From: Pyrenochaeta sp. MPI-SDFR-AT-0127 | Lineage: Eukaryota > Ascomycota > Dothideomycetes > Pleosporales > Cucurbitariaceae | NCBI GenBank assembly: GCA_020747015.1 | Contig: JAGTJM010000008.1 | Span: 434,001-498,000 of the forward strand | Length of the DNA: 64,000 nt | Reading direction: 5' to 3' | In this document: in pieces, positions 45,445-57,308 of the stretch | How the letters are laid out: each line of letters starts with the position of its first letter | How positions within the stretch are numbered: the stretch's first letter is position 1 | Translations under genes and position numbers: made by a program | The notes under the pieces: generated by a model | Database searches by the model: none | The model's input: only the letters and a program-made list of their open reading frames with translations | Told to the model about the DNA's origin: nothing

Positions 45445-47754
45445 CTAATCCTGCTGCGGTCCATTTCTAAGCGCACTTGACAGACCCAACCAGGTTCCTG
45501 GTGGTGCATTGTTCGAATCTTCGTCAACTGCAACAGCAGGCGCCTGGGCCTTCTCAATATCGCCATTGTGGGTTTCCGCGCCCTCTATGGACATACCCTG
45601 ATGGTTTTGCGACCCTGAGTCTTCTTCAAACTCAGCGTTGCCTTGCAGTGTGTCTTTTTTGGTGTCATCACCTAACGCCGCCGGAGAATGCTTATCTTCA
45701 TGCTTAGCATGTTCATTGCCACGACCTTGAATCGCACCATCTTCATCAATTCTCTTCTCCCCACGGTCCTCTTCTTCTATCCATTTTGTCAGTTCTTCAT
45801 CAGTAGGTTTGTAATGACACCACATCTCGTCTGCCGTGGTATATCCTGTTCCCATGCCACCCTGAAAATTCCTCTTGAACTTTCGCTGCAATCCAGCAGC
45901 CATCCGTCTGCGGAACTCGTGATCCACACGTAGTCTTGCAGCTATCCACTCATCGTCTGGGCGGTGGTCATCGGGAATTTCGTCCAGCAGAGGTGTTTGG
46001 AGAATTGATTCATCGGTCATGCAGCGGTCTATGATGGATTTACCACCACCTGTAGAGGGCGTCACCAGGCGGAGAAACTCGAGACTTGTAGATATATTCA
46101 AATCAATGGCTCTCTGTGGATGAACTGTGGCTTTCATGAAGAAGGATGTGAGGTGTCTGTACAAGACGGAGAAGTCGGATTGCGAGATGTGCACTGAGCC
46201 TCGCACTGTGAGCAGATATGCAGGTGCGCCGTGCTCGCTGGCTTCATGCATCAAAGACACTACGGCGTTCCAGTTCTTTTCCCAGTACATGAAGGCTTCG
46301 CTACTGATACCTAATAATGGTAAGTGTATTCGATGTTTCGGATCCTCAGCTGGAGGTTTTATGGGAGCTCTGTCTCTGCTTTAGCGTTTCGGTCACTCAA
46401 TAAGGCGGAGAAGAGACCAACCCCCAGATGTCGTATATGATCCCAGCCTGTACATTCAGGAAGCGATCCGTGTGCCTAAGCACCTCGACTACCGTCGCAG
46501 CACCAAAGCTATGCCCAGCCATTGTCATTTTCTCGATGTGAAATCTGTGCTTCCACAGTGTCCAGTCAACACCCTCCAGCCCTCTTGATGAGCCACCTAT
46601 GTAGCCGTGACCGCGTAGGTTCTGTCTTGCGATCTGGTCGCCGTCGCCCGCGCAAATAATTTTGAGAACTCGGTACGCTTCTTCGAGCTCACAGAGACGC
46701 ATTTCGATTTGGGCGCTACGAAGTTCGCCGTCAACGCCAAGTTCGTTGTTTGGTGAGGTGTCTTTAGGATTATTCTTGGGAAAAATATAATCCTTCCAAG
46801 ATTAGTACATCTCCTGTATATACTGGGCCTTGTTTATGGTCCGCCTACCACATGATGATATCCTTTTCTGATCTCTTCATCCGTATGGTCTAGATGCTCC
46901 CATTTCTTAAACTCATTTTCGCACTCGGGACCCTCACTGCAATTCACAGTGTCCGCTTTTGATCCTCCATAGTGATCTTTTTTGGTGTTATTTCGCTTCT
47001 CGTGATTTATGAACGACCGCGGTCCGCTCCCGTCTCGATGTTCGACTGCACACACAACAAAGCCGTAACTGGCAAACTCGGTGCATAGGCTGCTATACGC
47101 TGTTCTTGTGCCTCCCAGCCCATGACTAAACACAAGCAGAGGAAACTTTGGTTCTCCGGGCATCCCTTCAGGTGGCCGTCCCTGTTGATTCTTGACTTTG
47201 TAGCCGCATTTCTTTGCGGCCCCCTCAGGTGGCCAATGGGTGGCTGGGGGCGAATTCCGAAAAGCACGGAGCTTGGTGAGCATAGTTGTTGCTCCAGAGA
47301 GCCCAATTCCCGCCCAGTCTGGCAACCCTGCGAATTGCGCATATCCTTTTGCTGTCTCAACCCTTGGCCGTGGGAGCCAAGTCTCGCGACTCCATTTCTT
47401 CTCCCCACCAGGCGCCTTGCCTGTCCCACTCCCAATTGATGCGGGATAGTATAGTGTAAAGAGCACAGTTTCTAACTGCAATAAATGTTTTCCTTGCCGC
47501 GTAATGTTGGATATTATTCGAGGGTTTTCGACAGGCACTTCGATCTCCATGCTCCCGATAGAGTAGGGACCTGATGCCGGAGGCAGCGTAGCGGTCGGAT
47601 AGGGCAGAAGATCGCGGAGCGAAGTTGGAGGTCGTGTTCGAGGCTTCTTCGCGTTGGGGATCTTGCCTGATGATGAAGGGCCCAGCGTTCTATTTCGACG
47701 ATCATCAGGGTCGGTGCCAGTAATGCGGCTTGTTTGGCGCTCGAGGAAGGGCAT
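45445..47754 (-). CDS. PAF-acetylhydrolase-like phospholipase
   Basis: Three exons (47754-46849, 46792-46422, 46369-45445) give 733 aa. The alpha/beta hydrolase core shows the oxyanion region VFSHGLGGTRTAYS, GFVVCAVEHRDGSGP, the nucleophile elbow AGHSFGAATV, and the histidine in GSVHISQSDF, all as in platelet-activating-factor acetylhydrolase (phospholipase A2 group VII). These enzymes release short or oxidised acyl chains from phospholipids. No signal peptide is seen, so it is probably intracellular. It is longer than the 400-450 aa animal enzymes: about 90 extra residues in front and an acidic, disordered C-terminal tail of about 130 residues. The joints HHV/DYIFPKN and IWG/APIKPP match the family. 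Confidence 0.9.
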
Positions 47755-48580
47755 AGTGAAGGTTCACAAGAAGATAAAAAACGTAGCTGGGTATCAAGGA
47801 GTCAAGTATACACACGAAGGGAGATTCGTTGCAGGTAAGTCGCGTCTTAAGGTGGAGTTGGCCTTGGAGAAGCATCCGATAAGAGGTACCAGCAACGCTT
47901 CGCCATGCTCATGAGAAAAGAGAATTTCGTATCAGTGTCCCCTTCATCATCTCGATGGTGGGCTGGGGAGTTCCAGAAAGCAAGATAACAGTGTTGTGTG
48001 CGGTATTGTTTTCATATGCGCGTCTGATGTCATTGTTCGGTCGGACCCTGAAATGGCCGAATTTAGCCTTGATCAGCAGGGGCCGGGCCCTAATGACTAA
48101 CCCACATAGCGTCACGATTGAAGGCGATGAAGGTGATTAATGAGCTTAAAACTCGAAGGGCTAAGTCGAGCTATACTATGAACTAGCTCTGCACAACGTT
48201 CAGATATCTATTGCTTGCCTTTGCTTAGCATACTTCTGTTACCTGGAGTGCAAGCTCCTACGAGAAGTCGATCTGGAGCACAACTCGGTGATATTTATCA
48301 TTTGATCTGTTAAAGTGGGAACCCCTGCATGATAACAAACATGGGAGACGCCGAATTCCTGCCCTGAATTGGATTAGCTTTTCGATTATTTTACTAACAT
48401 ATCGGGAATTACAATGTACCAGGTGAACAGCTCGCTCATCACCTATAATCACAATCACTGAACTTGTCGAATGTGCAGCTAGGCTAGAGACTCGAAGAGA
48501 ATTGGCCTCGTTCGACCTTCCGTTGAAGCGACGCTTGCGAGATGACACAGATTCACCGTCTGTTCATCCTGAAAATCGTC
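47755..48580. other. Intergenic
   Basis: About 830 bp between two co-directional genes. Nothing recognised. Confidence 0.4.
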
Positions 48581-49144
48581 TCACTTCTTGACAAACTCTG
48601 GCTTTACCTCCATGGTACTCTGCACATGGCTTTTCAACGCCGCCCAGCGATCTTGCACCGCTGTACCCTGTGAAGTACTTGCCAACTGCACCAAATTCTT
48701 ATTGAACCTGTCTCTTTCTAACTTTTCTAGCTTCTCCTTTCTCTTCAACGCGCCTGGTCTGCTCTTCATGCTTTTCAAGCTCTTTCTATGTACTTTTGCT
48801 TGTCCAACTTCAATCTCGCCATCAACCCCTTCATCTTCGAGTCCAGGTAAGGCGTCGGCGAGCGATTCGAGGTTTGCAACCAACTTCTTGTTCGGCCGCC
48901 GTCGTTTGGTCGTTTTGGACGATGATTTCTCAATCTTGGAGACGAACGAGGAGTGCTTAATCTTTAACTTGTCCTTCTTGGATGAGGGGAAGGCGGGCCC
49001 ATCGTCGGGTTTGAGGAGGGTAGCGGTTATAGGGCGCGTAGCACGAGCGGATTTCGCGCGAGCTGTCGTGCGCTTTTTGATAGAAGCCTGAAATTCCCGT
49101 AAGCCATGAACGGGTTAACATTGGCCTATGAAGGCGCATACCAT
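48581..49144 (-). CDS. slx9: SLX9-like ribosome-biogenesis protein
   Basis: The product is 169 aa and lysine-rich. Conserved-looking blocks are IKKRTTARAKSARA, KIKHSSFVSKIEK, KRRRPNKKLVANLESLADAL, SRPGALKRKEKLEKLERDRF and a final RWAALKSHVQSTME, which fit fungal SLX9, a nucleolar factor for 18S rRNA processing and pre-40S export. No ATG lies in frame at the front of the main exon (49087-48581). The only good start is the ATG at 49144-49142, followed directly by a 54-nt GT-AG intron (49088-49141), so the first coding exon is the start codon alone. The protein then begins M-ASIKKRT. Confidence 0.78.
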
Positions 49145-50473
49145 GACTTGCACCTGACAGCCCAAGAATAAGGTACGATTGTGTGGAATGTTGCGCCCAA
49201 AATTGCGACCATATCGATAAGCCAACGCTTGGACCACGTCCTCTCTGGACTCACACTCCCGACATGCAACCAACGGTGCTACCTACCTTAATGCACAGTA
49301 GACGAATCTCGTTGCACGACATCCGTAATCTAATGCTATCAGCTTCTTGAGTCTCTACGCAGCTCACGTTGTGACACCCTTCCATCAGGAACTCGCAACC
49401 GCATCAAGCACTACGCTTACCGAAAACAAGACTTACGCTTTTCTAGAGCGCGCACACCAATACTTCTATGCCATGCCTAACACCCACTTACAAACGCACC
49501 TGAATATTTGTCCGGTCAGGCCATGCTATGGCATGACGTACTTCCTGATCGGGCTTTGTGATAGCACAATGATACACTGGAGTCCGCAAAAGCAACCCTC
49601 ACATACAAGCAGGTGGCAAATGTCCGCTCGTGCATATCGACTGAGCATGTGTCCTGATGTATATCCTTTGCTATTGATTTCTCCTAGCTATGCCTCCAGA
49701 TATCGGAACGGTAGCTCCGTTCTGACTATTATCGTCCACTTCAGCCTTATTATCGGACTTCACTAACACGGCCCGTTCCAGAGCACTCGTTCCATTGGTC
49801 GCCACAGGACATCGACTCACTTCTTGGCTACACTTTGCATTATTGATTATGTCGCAGGTTGCTAGAGTATGGATCTTGACTCTATTCAATCCTGCCTGAG
49901 CAGTATGAAAGCCTGCTACAGTTGTAATAGAAGTCAGTCCTGGCGGGACGTGGTGATCGTGTCCCTTTCATATCTCTCTGAATCCTTACTGAAACACCCT
50001 CCCTTTCAACACTAAATGTCGTTGTGTGGGGAGAGGTGCTTTTCGACCTTGTACCACGTCCTTGTACTACCGAGGCGCTGTCGACATCCCAGCACCACGG
50101 AATTGGACTCAGCTCCTCGACAATTATTCAGTCTAGAGCCAGGTACGCGTACTACGGAACCGCATGATGCTCAATCCCTTTGAAGTCATTCTATCCATTG
50201 ATTCGCTCTTTTCCCTCCTCCAACTCCCTTCCGCTTCTATTTCGAGCTCTGTCAGACCAGACCTGTCGGGTCGCGAACCCCTCTCGAGACAGCAAAAGGC
50301 AAATCTATTGCATGAGACGCAGGGACGCGAGGTCCTGGCGACTCCGGACTTGAAAGCAGCTTGACGAATGTGCATGTGCACTTGTCCGACGGCAGAAGAC
50401 ATCTGGCCTCTTCAGTCGCCCGTGTCTTCGCCAAAAAGCTATTTCGATAAAGCTTTAATCAAAGCTCATTTCA
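49145..50473. other. Divergent promoter region
   Basis: 1.3 kb between outward-reading genes. A 139-codon open frame (49347-49766, plus) lacks any protein-like pattern. No gene called. Confidence 0.4.
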
Positions 50474-51933
50474 ATGCAATCTCCGGACGCGAGAGCTGTT
50501 GAGGGTAAACGAAATGTGCAGCCAGCAACCGCAGCATGCAAACGCGCTCATTACTTCTCAAAACCGCGGCACCATTCTGGTAATGGTAGCTTGGTTCCTC
50601 GCATGTTTACTAGTAAAGAAATCTCTCTCCCTAGTATACGTCAATCACTGATTGCTTTCCAGGCCCTATGTGCAGCAGCCAGAATTGTCAGTCGGTGTAG
50701 ATCATCACGACTTCCACATCTCCCACTATCAGATGATGCCATCGTAGTTACTGCTACACTATGTGCTCTGGGGAGCACTGTTATAATATCTATGGCTGTA
50801 GATTCAGGCCTCGGAAAGCGAGGCTGCCTCTTGAATGCCGCTGATATGGAGCAAATACAAGTCAAAGTCTTCATTTCGACTATACTCTTCGCGCTAGCCA
50901 TCAGCATATCCAAATGCTCGATACTCCTATACATCCACCAAGTTGCGGGCGATAGTTTGCATAGAATCGGTGCAGTCGTCATAAGCATCCTGGTACTTCT
51001 GTGGACAATTGCTATCCTGGCAGGTATTGTATTCCAGTGCGAGATGCCAAAGCCGTGGGGGATCTGGACAGGAAAATGTATACCCTTGGTATGCGCGGTG
51101 CCTCGCACAAGTCTTGTATGAATTCTAACAGCAAAGTAGTTTCCATTCTGGCTCACAGCAACTACCATTGATATAGTTATCGACATCGCTATGGTGCTTC
51201 TCTCGGCATGCACAGTGTGGACTTTCCGCCTTGATAACCACCAGAGGGCATTGCTGACTTTTATGTTGTCCTGCCGCTTGATGTACGTGGCCAACCAGCC
51301 CTTTCTTCATATAGTAGCTAATATATATCCAGTCTTGTGTTAGCATCTATCACCCGGCTATTGTGCCTACGAGGTGCCTTTTCTGACACCGCCGATCCAA
51401 CATTCGATTTCATACCATATGGTGTCACCACACAGTGCCACTCGACCTTCTCTGTTATCCTAGCTTGTGGTCTCATACTCAAACCTTTCACAACCCTGCT
51501 CCAAGCCGCCAGGTCGCAACTCAAGCGGCCTAAATCTGGACATTGTAAACACTGGTCCGGAACGACAGTTGGCGGTACGCCTTACGAGTCTTTCGACTCC
51601 TTCACAACAAATCTGGAGATCATCAAAGAACCCCTTCCCACCATTCAAGCTAGCATGTCAAACCCTACGTCTCCTGCAGTGTCTCGAGATTCGCTTTCTC
51701 ACGATATTCTGCTTCCAGAGATCCTGCTGCCATCCAAGTACACGAAGGCACCCCCAAGGCCACCGCCGCCTGCTGAAGATCAACGACCAGACCTTAGCAT
51801 ATTCACAAAGAAGACTGTTCTCAGGGAAACACCAATGGTAACAAGACTTGGTAGCGTTAGGGATAACCAAAGGGGCAAGGCATGGGAGAGGGTGGGCGAA
51901 GAAAGAAGTCTATGGGCAAGAGGTTTGGCATAG
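50474..51933 (+). CDS. Second fungal rhodopsin-type membrane protein
   Basis: Three exons (50474-51088, 51140-51282, 51333-51933) give 452 aa. Predicted helices include SLIAFQALCAAARIV, DDAIVVTATLCALGSTVIIS, ISTILFALAISISKCSILLY, AVVISILVLLWTIAILAGIV, ATTIDIVIDIAMVLLSACTVW and FSVILACGLILKPF. The SISKCSILLYIHQ helix and CEMPKPWGIWTGKCIPLFPFW loop place it in the same fungal rhodopsin-domain family as the gene at 11.6-12.9 kb. The two differ strongly in sequence, so they are not recent duplicates. The start is uncertain: an ATG at 50603 would give a short N-terminus closer to the family norm. The tail is Pro-rich (APPRPPPPAED). Function unknown. Confidence 0.8.
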
Positions 51934-53025
51934 TTCGCAGCATTGGGCCAGGCTGACCCCAAAATTCTCAAAGAAACTTAGTTTGGGACGTGTTTGTATA
52001 CAACTGCGCGAGGAAAGGGATAAAGAAGACTCACATCACACCGAGTACAGGCACGCACACTCATTGACTCTGCCTGAAACTTTATCTTCGACGAAAGTTT
52101 CTCTCCATCGCTTTTCTGCAGTCTGCAGCTGAACTAATTTCAGCTACATCTAAGGATGGACGTTCCACTGCGCAACAACAATATGTTCACTCCATTTAGT
52201 AAATCACTCTCGCTGAAAGTGCATAAGGACTCTTTGTTTCCTAGCATGTTTTCCACTGTCACAATAACTGGCTAACTTCGTTGAGCGTTCGGAGGAGTGA
52301 TAGAGCTATTGCATCTTATCAGGTGGCTAGTTCGAGATTTGTTTATACTACACGGGTATGATGTATTTACTGTTCGTCGGAAAGCATAATTCATCCCTAA
52401 CTAGCGTTGGGAGAAGCTAGCCAAATTTGTGACGGTATATGACGCAAGATTCGGCTACAGATCGCCATTCCATCTGAAAGCACAGCAGGAGTTCACTCCG
52501 AAGAAGTCGGTACAATTTACGCTTCCCAGTCCTGCGCATCGGTCTCAGCCCTTGCCAAGGCCACTTACGCGTAATCAAGGCGACTGCCGGAGTGCTATCC
52601 GTCCAGCTGCATGGAGCGGATTGCTTGGCGGTGCAGTCTAGTGGCGGCGGAACGAAAGTGCGGAGCAGCACGCTGACAGGGTTCGGGGTATGTCTCCGAA
52701 GGTTTGGCCTTTGTGGGAATTAAGGGGGGGAGGGGGGGGGTTATAAATTTGGCATGAGGAAAGTCAAAGGGAGCGCAAATGTCTGGAAACGATACCAGAG
52801 TGAGAATATGACGAATATGAATTGGATTGGAATATTAATACAAATATGATCTGACGCAAACTACAAGGAACTGGACATCGCCGCACATGCTGACGTTTAG
52901 GGTATCGAATACGGGCAAACGAATGAGAAGTGCTGCAGGACAAACGATAAGGTCCTTCCAATGCCCTTGCAAAGTTAAAACATGGCCGCTGGAATGGGAT
53001 TCGCTGAAATGCTGAGCAATTCGTC
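51934..53025. other. Convergent intergenic region
   Basis: 1.1 kb with no gene. It contains a G7-A-G10 tract at 52724-52741. Confidence 0.45.
52724..52741 (+). repeat. Poly-G tract (G7-A-G10)
   Basis: Seventeen guanines broken by one adenine, directly before TTATAAATTT. Long enough to form a G-quadruplex and prone to length errors in sequencing. Confidence 0.9.
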
Positions 53026-55302
53026 CTACACAACCGTGAATGTCCGTTGTGGGTAACTGTCGAGCTGTGTCATGTCCTGAACCTCCGGAAACCAATGTCC
53101 GAAAAGTGTCTCTGCATCTTCGCTCATCTCTTGATCGACTCCTTCTGGAGTACACTCGTAGCATTCAAAACGGCCAACACGACGATAGCTATTGTTGTCT
53201 GATAGCTTAAGAACAAGACCGACAATTGAGGATCGGAATGTCATGCTGACGAGGATGCAGACAAGTGTTTCGCCATCTTGTATTGCATCCTCACCTCGAA
53301 GGGGAACGATATCTGGTGTGAAATCGGCAGATATACCATTCTTTGTCAGCGAGTATGACGATTGTGATGAGCGGAAGACAACTTCCACAGCCATCGCCGC
53401 GGTTAATTCGACCGGTTCACCCATGACGGGGCTCCACGCAGAGGCGCGTTTGCCTTTGGGGCCAAAGGAAGCTCTGCATGCAAGGTCCATAGCCGAGGTG
53501 TTGTCGAAGAAAATGGGCGACCCCTCTACGCTTGCCCAAGACCAACTGGGTACATTGTGACCGGCGGCGAGCTTTGGGCGCCGACAGCGTGTACTTTCGT
53601 TGGGGTACCATAGGAGGCTCAGCGTATTGAATGTCCACTGTCCAGCTATGTAACCTGATTGTAGAGTTGGTGATAATGCTTTTGCGATGCTAGCTATCGC
53701 AATCAATCGATCGCTGTCATAGGTGATGTTTCTTGCTGTGAACTCAGTGATGATGTAGGACCAAAGTTGAAGTCCTTCCTCGCGCATGCGGAATAAGTCT
53801 TGCGAGCTATTGGCGATGGATGTATTCGCCAGTTGGGATGTCATACTATCCAGTTTAGTGTTGGGTTGACCATTTACAGCAGGACGATTGCTTGTTTCCG
53901 CGATGATGCGGCCGAATTCTTGTTTTATGGAGTCGGTGGTTCGTGAATCAAACACTTTGTTATCAATCCGGCCACACTCGCACTGATATCCTTCCCGGCA
54001 CTCGAGAATCATCTCGGATTTGGTGAAGTGTAATACGCGGGGCGATAGTAATCTCTCAACATACGGCCACCCCCGCTTCAAAAGTGGTGTATTTACGTTT
54101 GCTTCATCAGACATGTTGAATGGCAACTCCCATTCATTCATGTGTGCTCCCTCGTCGAATGGAGCCTTGAAGCTGTAATGGCTCGGTTGCTCCCTCACAT
54201 TGATCTTAAACAGCGACCCCTTGTTATCCGTGGCCTGGATCTTGAAAGGCTGTGTCTTGGAAGGAAATAGTGGTTGTGTACTGCTGTCTGTTGAGGAGGT
54301 TGCGGCAATAGTCAGGAATGCGTTGCCAAAGATCTCGTCCATCTTGAGCGATTCTTCCAGCTTCTCCTGGGCATCATCCTGGACAAGACACAATGAGTCG
54401 ATCCATAGCCAGCGGAAACCAAGGGCACGCGTTAACACGACGGCTTCCTGGAATGCTCTAGGCAGTGTCGACCAGGGAATGTTCTTCTTGTGGAGTTGCA
54501 GTGTTTCCAGAGTTGTTTTCGGTATGCCCTTGGCTAACCCCCAAATATGGCTAAAAGCTACATATTCGCCATGTTCATATCTTCGTTCGTCTTGAATGTA
54601 CTCCGATTCGTGAAGCCTCATGCTTTTGGAGTCGCCACCAGTCAACAAGTCTAGAACTCGCTTTGGCAGCGTCGTTGGTCTACCTCTTCGACAGATGGCA
54701 TGGCTCGCAAGGCAAGTTTCGATCATTGTCCGAACTGTAGATAGAGCAGTATTATGCAGTGGATTGTCTGCGATCTGGCGGCCTGGCCCAATTGCAGAGA
54801 ATGAGGATTGTGCGTCTTGGAACGTCAGCAACACGTATTTCTACCAAACAAACACGGCAACAAGCACTGATTTCGCAAATGCTCAGGTAAGAAATAGATT
54901 TAATCCGAGCCGCTTACCTCCATCTGTAAAAAACTCCAACTTAAGGTCTGGGTAACCTAGGGCGTGCTCATGTTCGTCGTCTTGGTTGTCGCCTTGTTCG
55001 TCATATTCCTTCCAACGCATCTCAACCGAAAGATGGTCTTGGAGCGACTGTCCCTTTTTAGAACTGAAAGATTCCGCTTTGATCTTGATTCTGTCATCTT
55101 TTTGGCCTGCAAAGCGATCGTGGTGCAGCAAAACACCATTTAGAATCACAGCGCATGCTTTGCAACCGCCAGCTGCACTGCCTTTGAGGGCTGGAAGCGA
55201 TGTGTCTATCCATTGTAGCTTTTCTGTTTCCGCTTCTTGAGAACCATCGAGTCCGTGAAGGTGCTTCTGTAGCCCTTTGCACGTAGCGCAGACACTGACC
55301 AT
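53026..55302 (-). CDS. HET-domain (heterokaryon incompatibility) protein
   Basis: Two exons (55302-54918, 54815-53026) give 724 aa. A Cys-containing N-terminus (MVSVCATCKGL, later GGCKACAVILN) precedes the HET domain: YVAFSHIWG at about 213-221, TLPRAFQEAVVLTRALG, then WLWIDSLCLVQDD at about 265-276. The C-terminal part has the usual RGWPYVERLLSPRVLHF and PSWSWASVEG blocks. HET proteins can trigger death of fused cells that differ at het loci; many have no tested role. The intron acceptor CCAAG/ACGC was chosen because it alone keeps frame and joins FFTDG to DAQSSFSAIGPGRQI; a TGCTGACG branch lies just before it. Not recognised as any named het gene. Confidence 0.9.
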
Positions 55303-57308
55303 TGCGCCAGGAATGAGAACAGGGACCGGGTGTTCGTATTGTGATAGTGCGCGTCGTAGAGGGGTAGCAGGATGTCTGCGGGAGCGGAACCGATCACGGC
55401 GGGGCAGCGGCAATGTCGAGATTTTGTACGTGCAGATCTGACCAGAGGCAGCCTGGGTATCACAAAAGTGTATTAATCCCCATTAACGAAACATGACTAG
55501 CAGGCGGTCGAACAACGCGAACCCAGGGCGGCGGCTGATGGCAGGCAGCTCAAGCTTCCAGACCTTAAACGGCCTATGGTAGCCGGTCAGCTCTCCTCCA
55601 CTTGCTACCCATTTCGAGAAAGCGTTGACGCCACCCTGTAAATTCACGCCTATCCCGCCGTGGTGGAGACGCTGCGTGTTCCCAAGCCTTTAGCGGAGGC
55701 GTCACACGCTGCACATCTCAAGAGCCATGCCACGGTTCGCAAGACTGCAATCCGACAGGACCCTCCCGCTTCGAGTCCATGACGTTGTCGAAGCATGACC
55801 CACGCTGACGACTGTGCAGCGGGCCACCATCGTAGATAGAGCGATCAAAGCTGTTCTGGAGCCCAGGTTGCACATCTGTTCATCTCCCGCAGCTTGGGCA
55901 GGCTAGCCGAAGTGCTGGGTCAAACGTGTACAACCATCATGTTCAGGATTCGCTGATTACTTGCTTTTCCCGACTGCTAGCCTTATGTCAATATGAAACG
56001 CCATATTCCTTTTGGGCTCGAAAGCGCCGATCACGGCTGGGCCCTACAGATCCAGATTTGACTTGATGCGAGCCATAAAGACCTAGCGAACGATGGATAT
56101 CAAGCTTTCGGAACCGCAGTGGGGAGCCATGATGCGAACAAGTTTTTGGCTGGACCGCAAAGAAGACACGAGGCATGGCAAACCCAGCGAGATTTGATTC
56201 GCAAAGCTGAACACTCGCCTAATTATACCCCTTTGAACGGCCAATAGTTCGGACGGAAAATATCTCACCTGCGTTTCTCCAGATGTCCAGAGCCAGGGTT
56301 CAATCCTCGTGGCCCCGGTGTCTTAAGCTTGTAGATGCAACAGCCTACCATGCACCAAATATGTCAGACTCCTTAGTCCCCGTTAGTCCCTGTCATTCGA
56401 AACAGGATGCACCGTGTGCCCGATCTACCTGAAGGGAAGTATTCACGCTTGGCCCAGCTGCAAGGAGTACGAGCTGAGACCATATGTGCACAAGGGCTGA
56501 TGCCAGCACGCTGATATCTCGAGATGGTGGTCCTCTACACTCTCAACTCGCAGCTTACGTTTCGTCCCTCAGATCATTTGTTGGCGCTCCAGTGCTCCCG
56601 CTGACCATTCACAATACTGAAAGGTGCCATGAATACGCTGCATGCTTCTGCAGCAGTGGGCAATTACTCGCATGAAAAAGTTAGTTGCATATTCCGGTAT
56701 CCAAAACTGGGTATATAGAATCACATTGTTGGCAGGAACGTTGGATTAGACAGAGGCTTCCCTTGCCGGTCGTGCTTAGGGCTGGGTTTCGGTTGGTCCG
56801 GCTCGAACAAGCGTCACGAGGCAGCATTTGCTGTCGAAGGACACCACCCAAACGAGCACAATGCATGAGCAGAAAGTAGGCGGCTGCGAGGTAAGAAGAG
56901 CATAAGATATTACTCGAGCATCAGCAAGCCTGTGCGTGTTTGTATCACTATTGATGTTATGATTCACTGAAGTTCACTTTGCAGACCTCTAGCAATCCGA
57001 ATTTCTACTGGCTTGAAATGCATATACTATCCAGCACTGGCCCAGGCCCTTGAACAACCTCAGGAATCCATATGCGCACTTTAGCCTGAGCCGCCGAATT
57101 ACTGTGCCCTAGCTTCCAAGTGAAAGTGTCCCGACCCCCGGATTTACAGGCAATACATCCTGGGCATGAATGCACTCTTTAACCGTGCACGTGCTAGACA
57201 GGTACAGGTTTAGCGTTACTTTTATCGATAACATATCCCCTCCACAGCAAGCCCCCACACCACTGCTAGCACACGTCATGTGCCTAAGCATCATCCAAAA
57301 CAACAATT
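55303..57308. other. 2 kb divergent intergenic region
   Basis: Between the HET gene and UBA4, read outwards. The first part (55.3-55.9 kb) is GC-rich, the rest mixed. Only short frames; no gene, tRNA or transposon seen. A tRNA-like GTTCAATCC near 56299 does not fold. Confidence 0.4.

Noticed and set aside
56270..56330. tRNA-like B box (GTTCAATCC)
   Set aside because: The flanking bases do not form a T stem and there is no A box or acceptor pairing.
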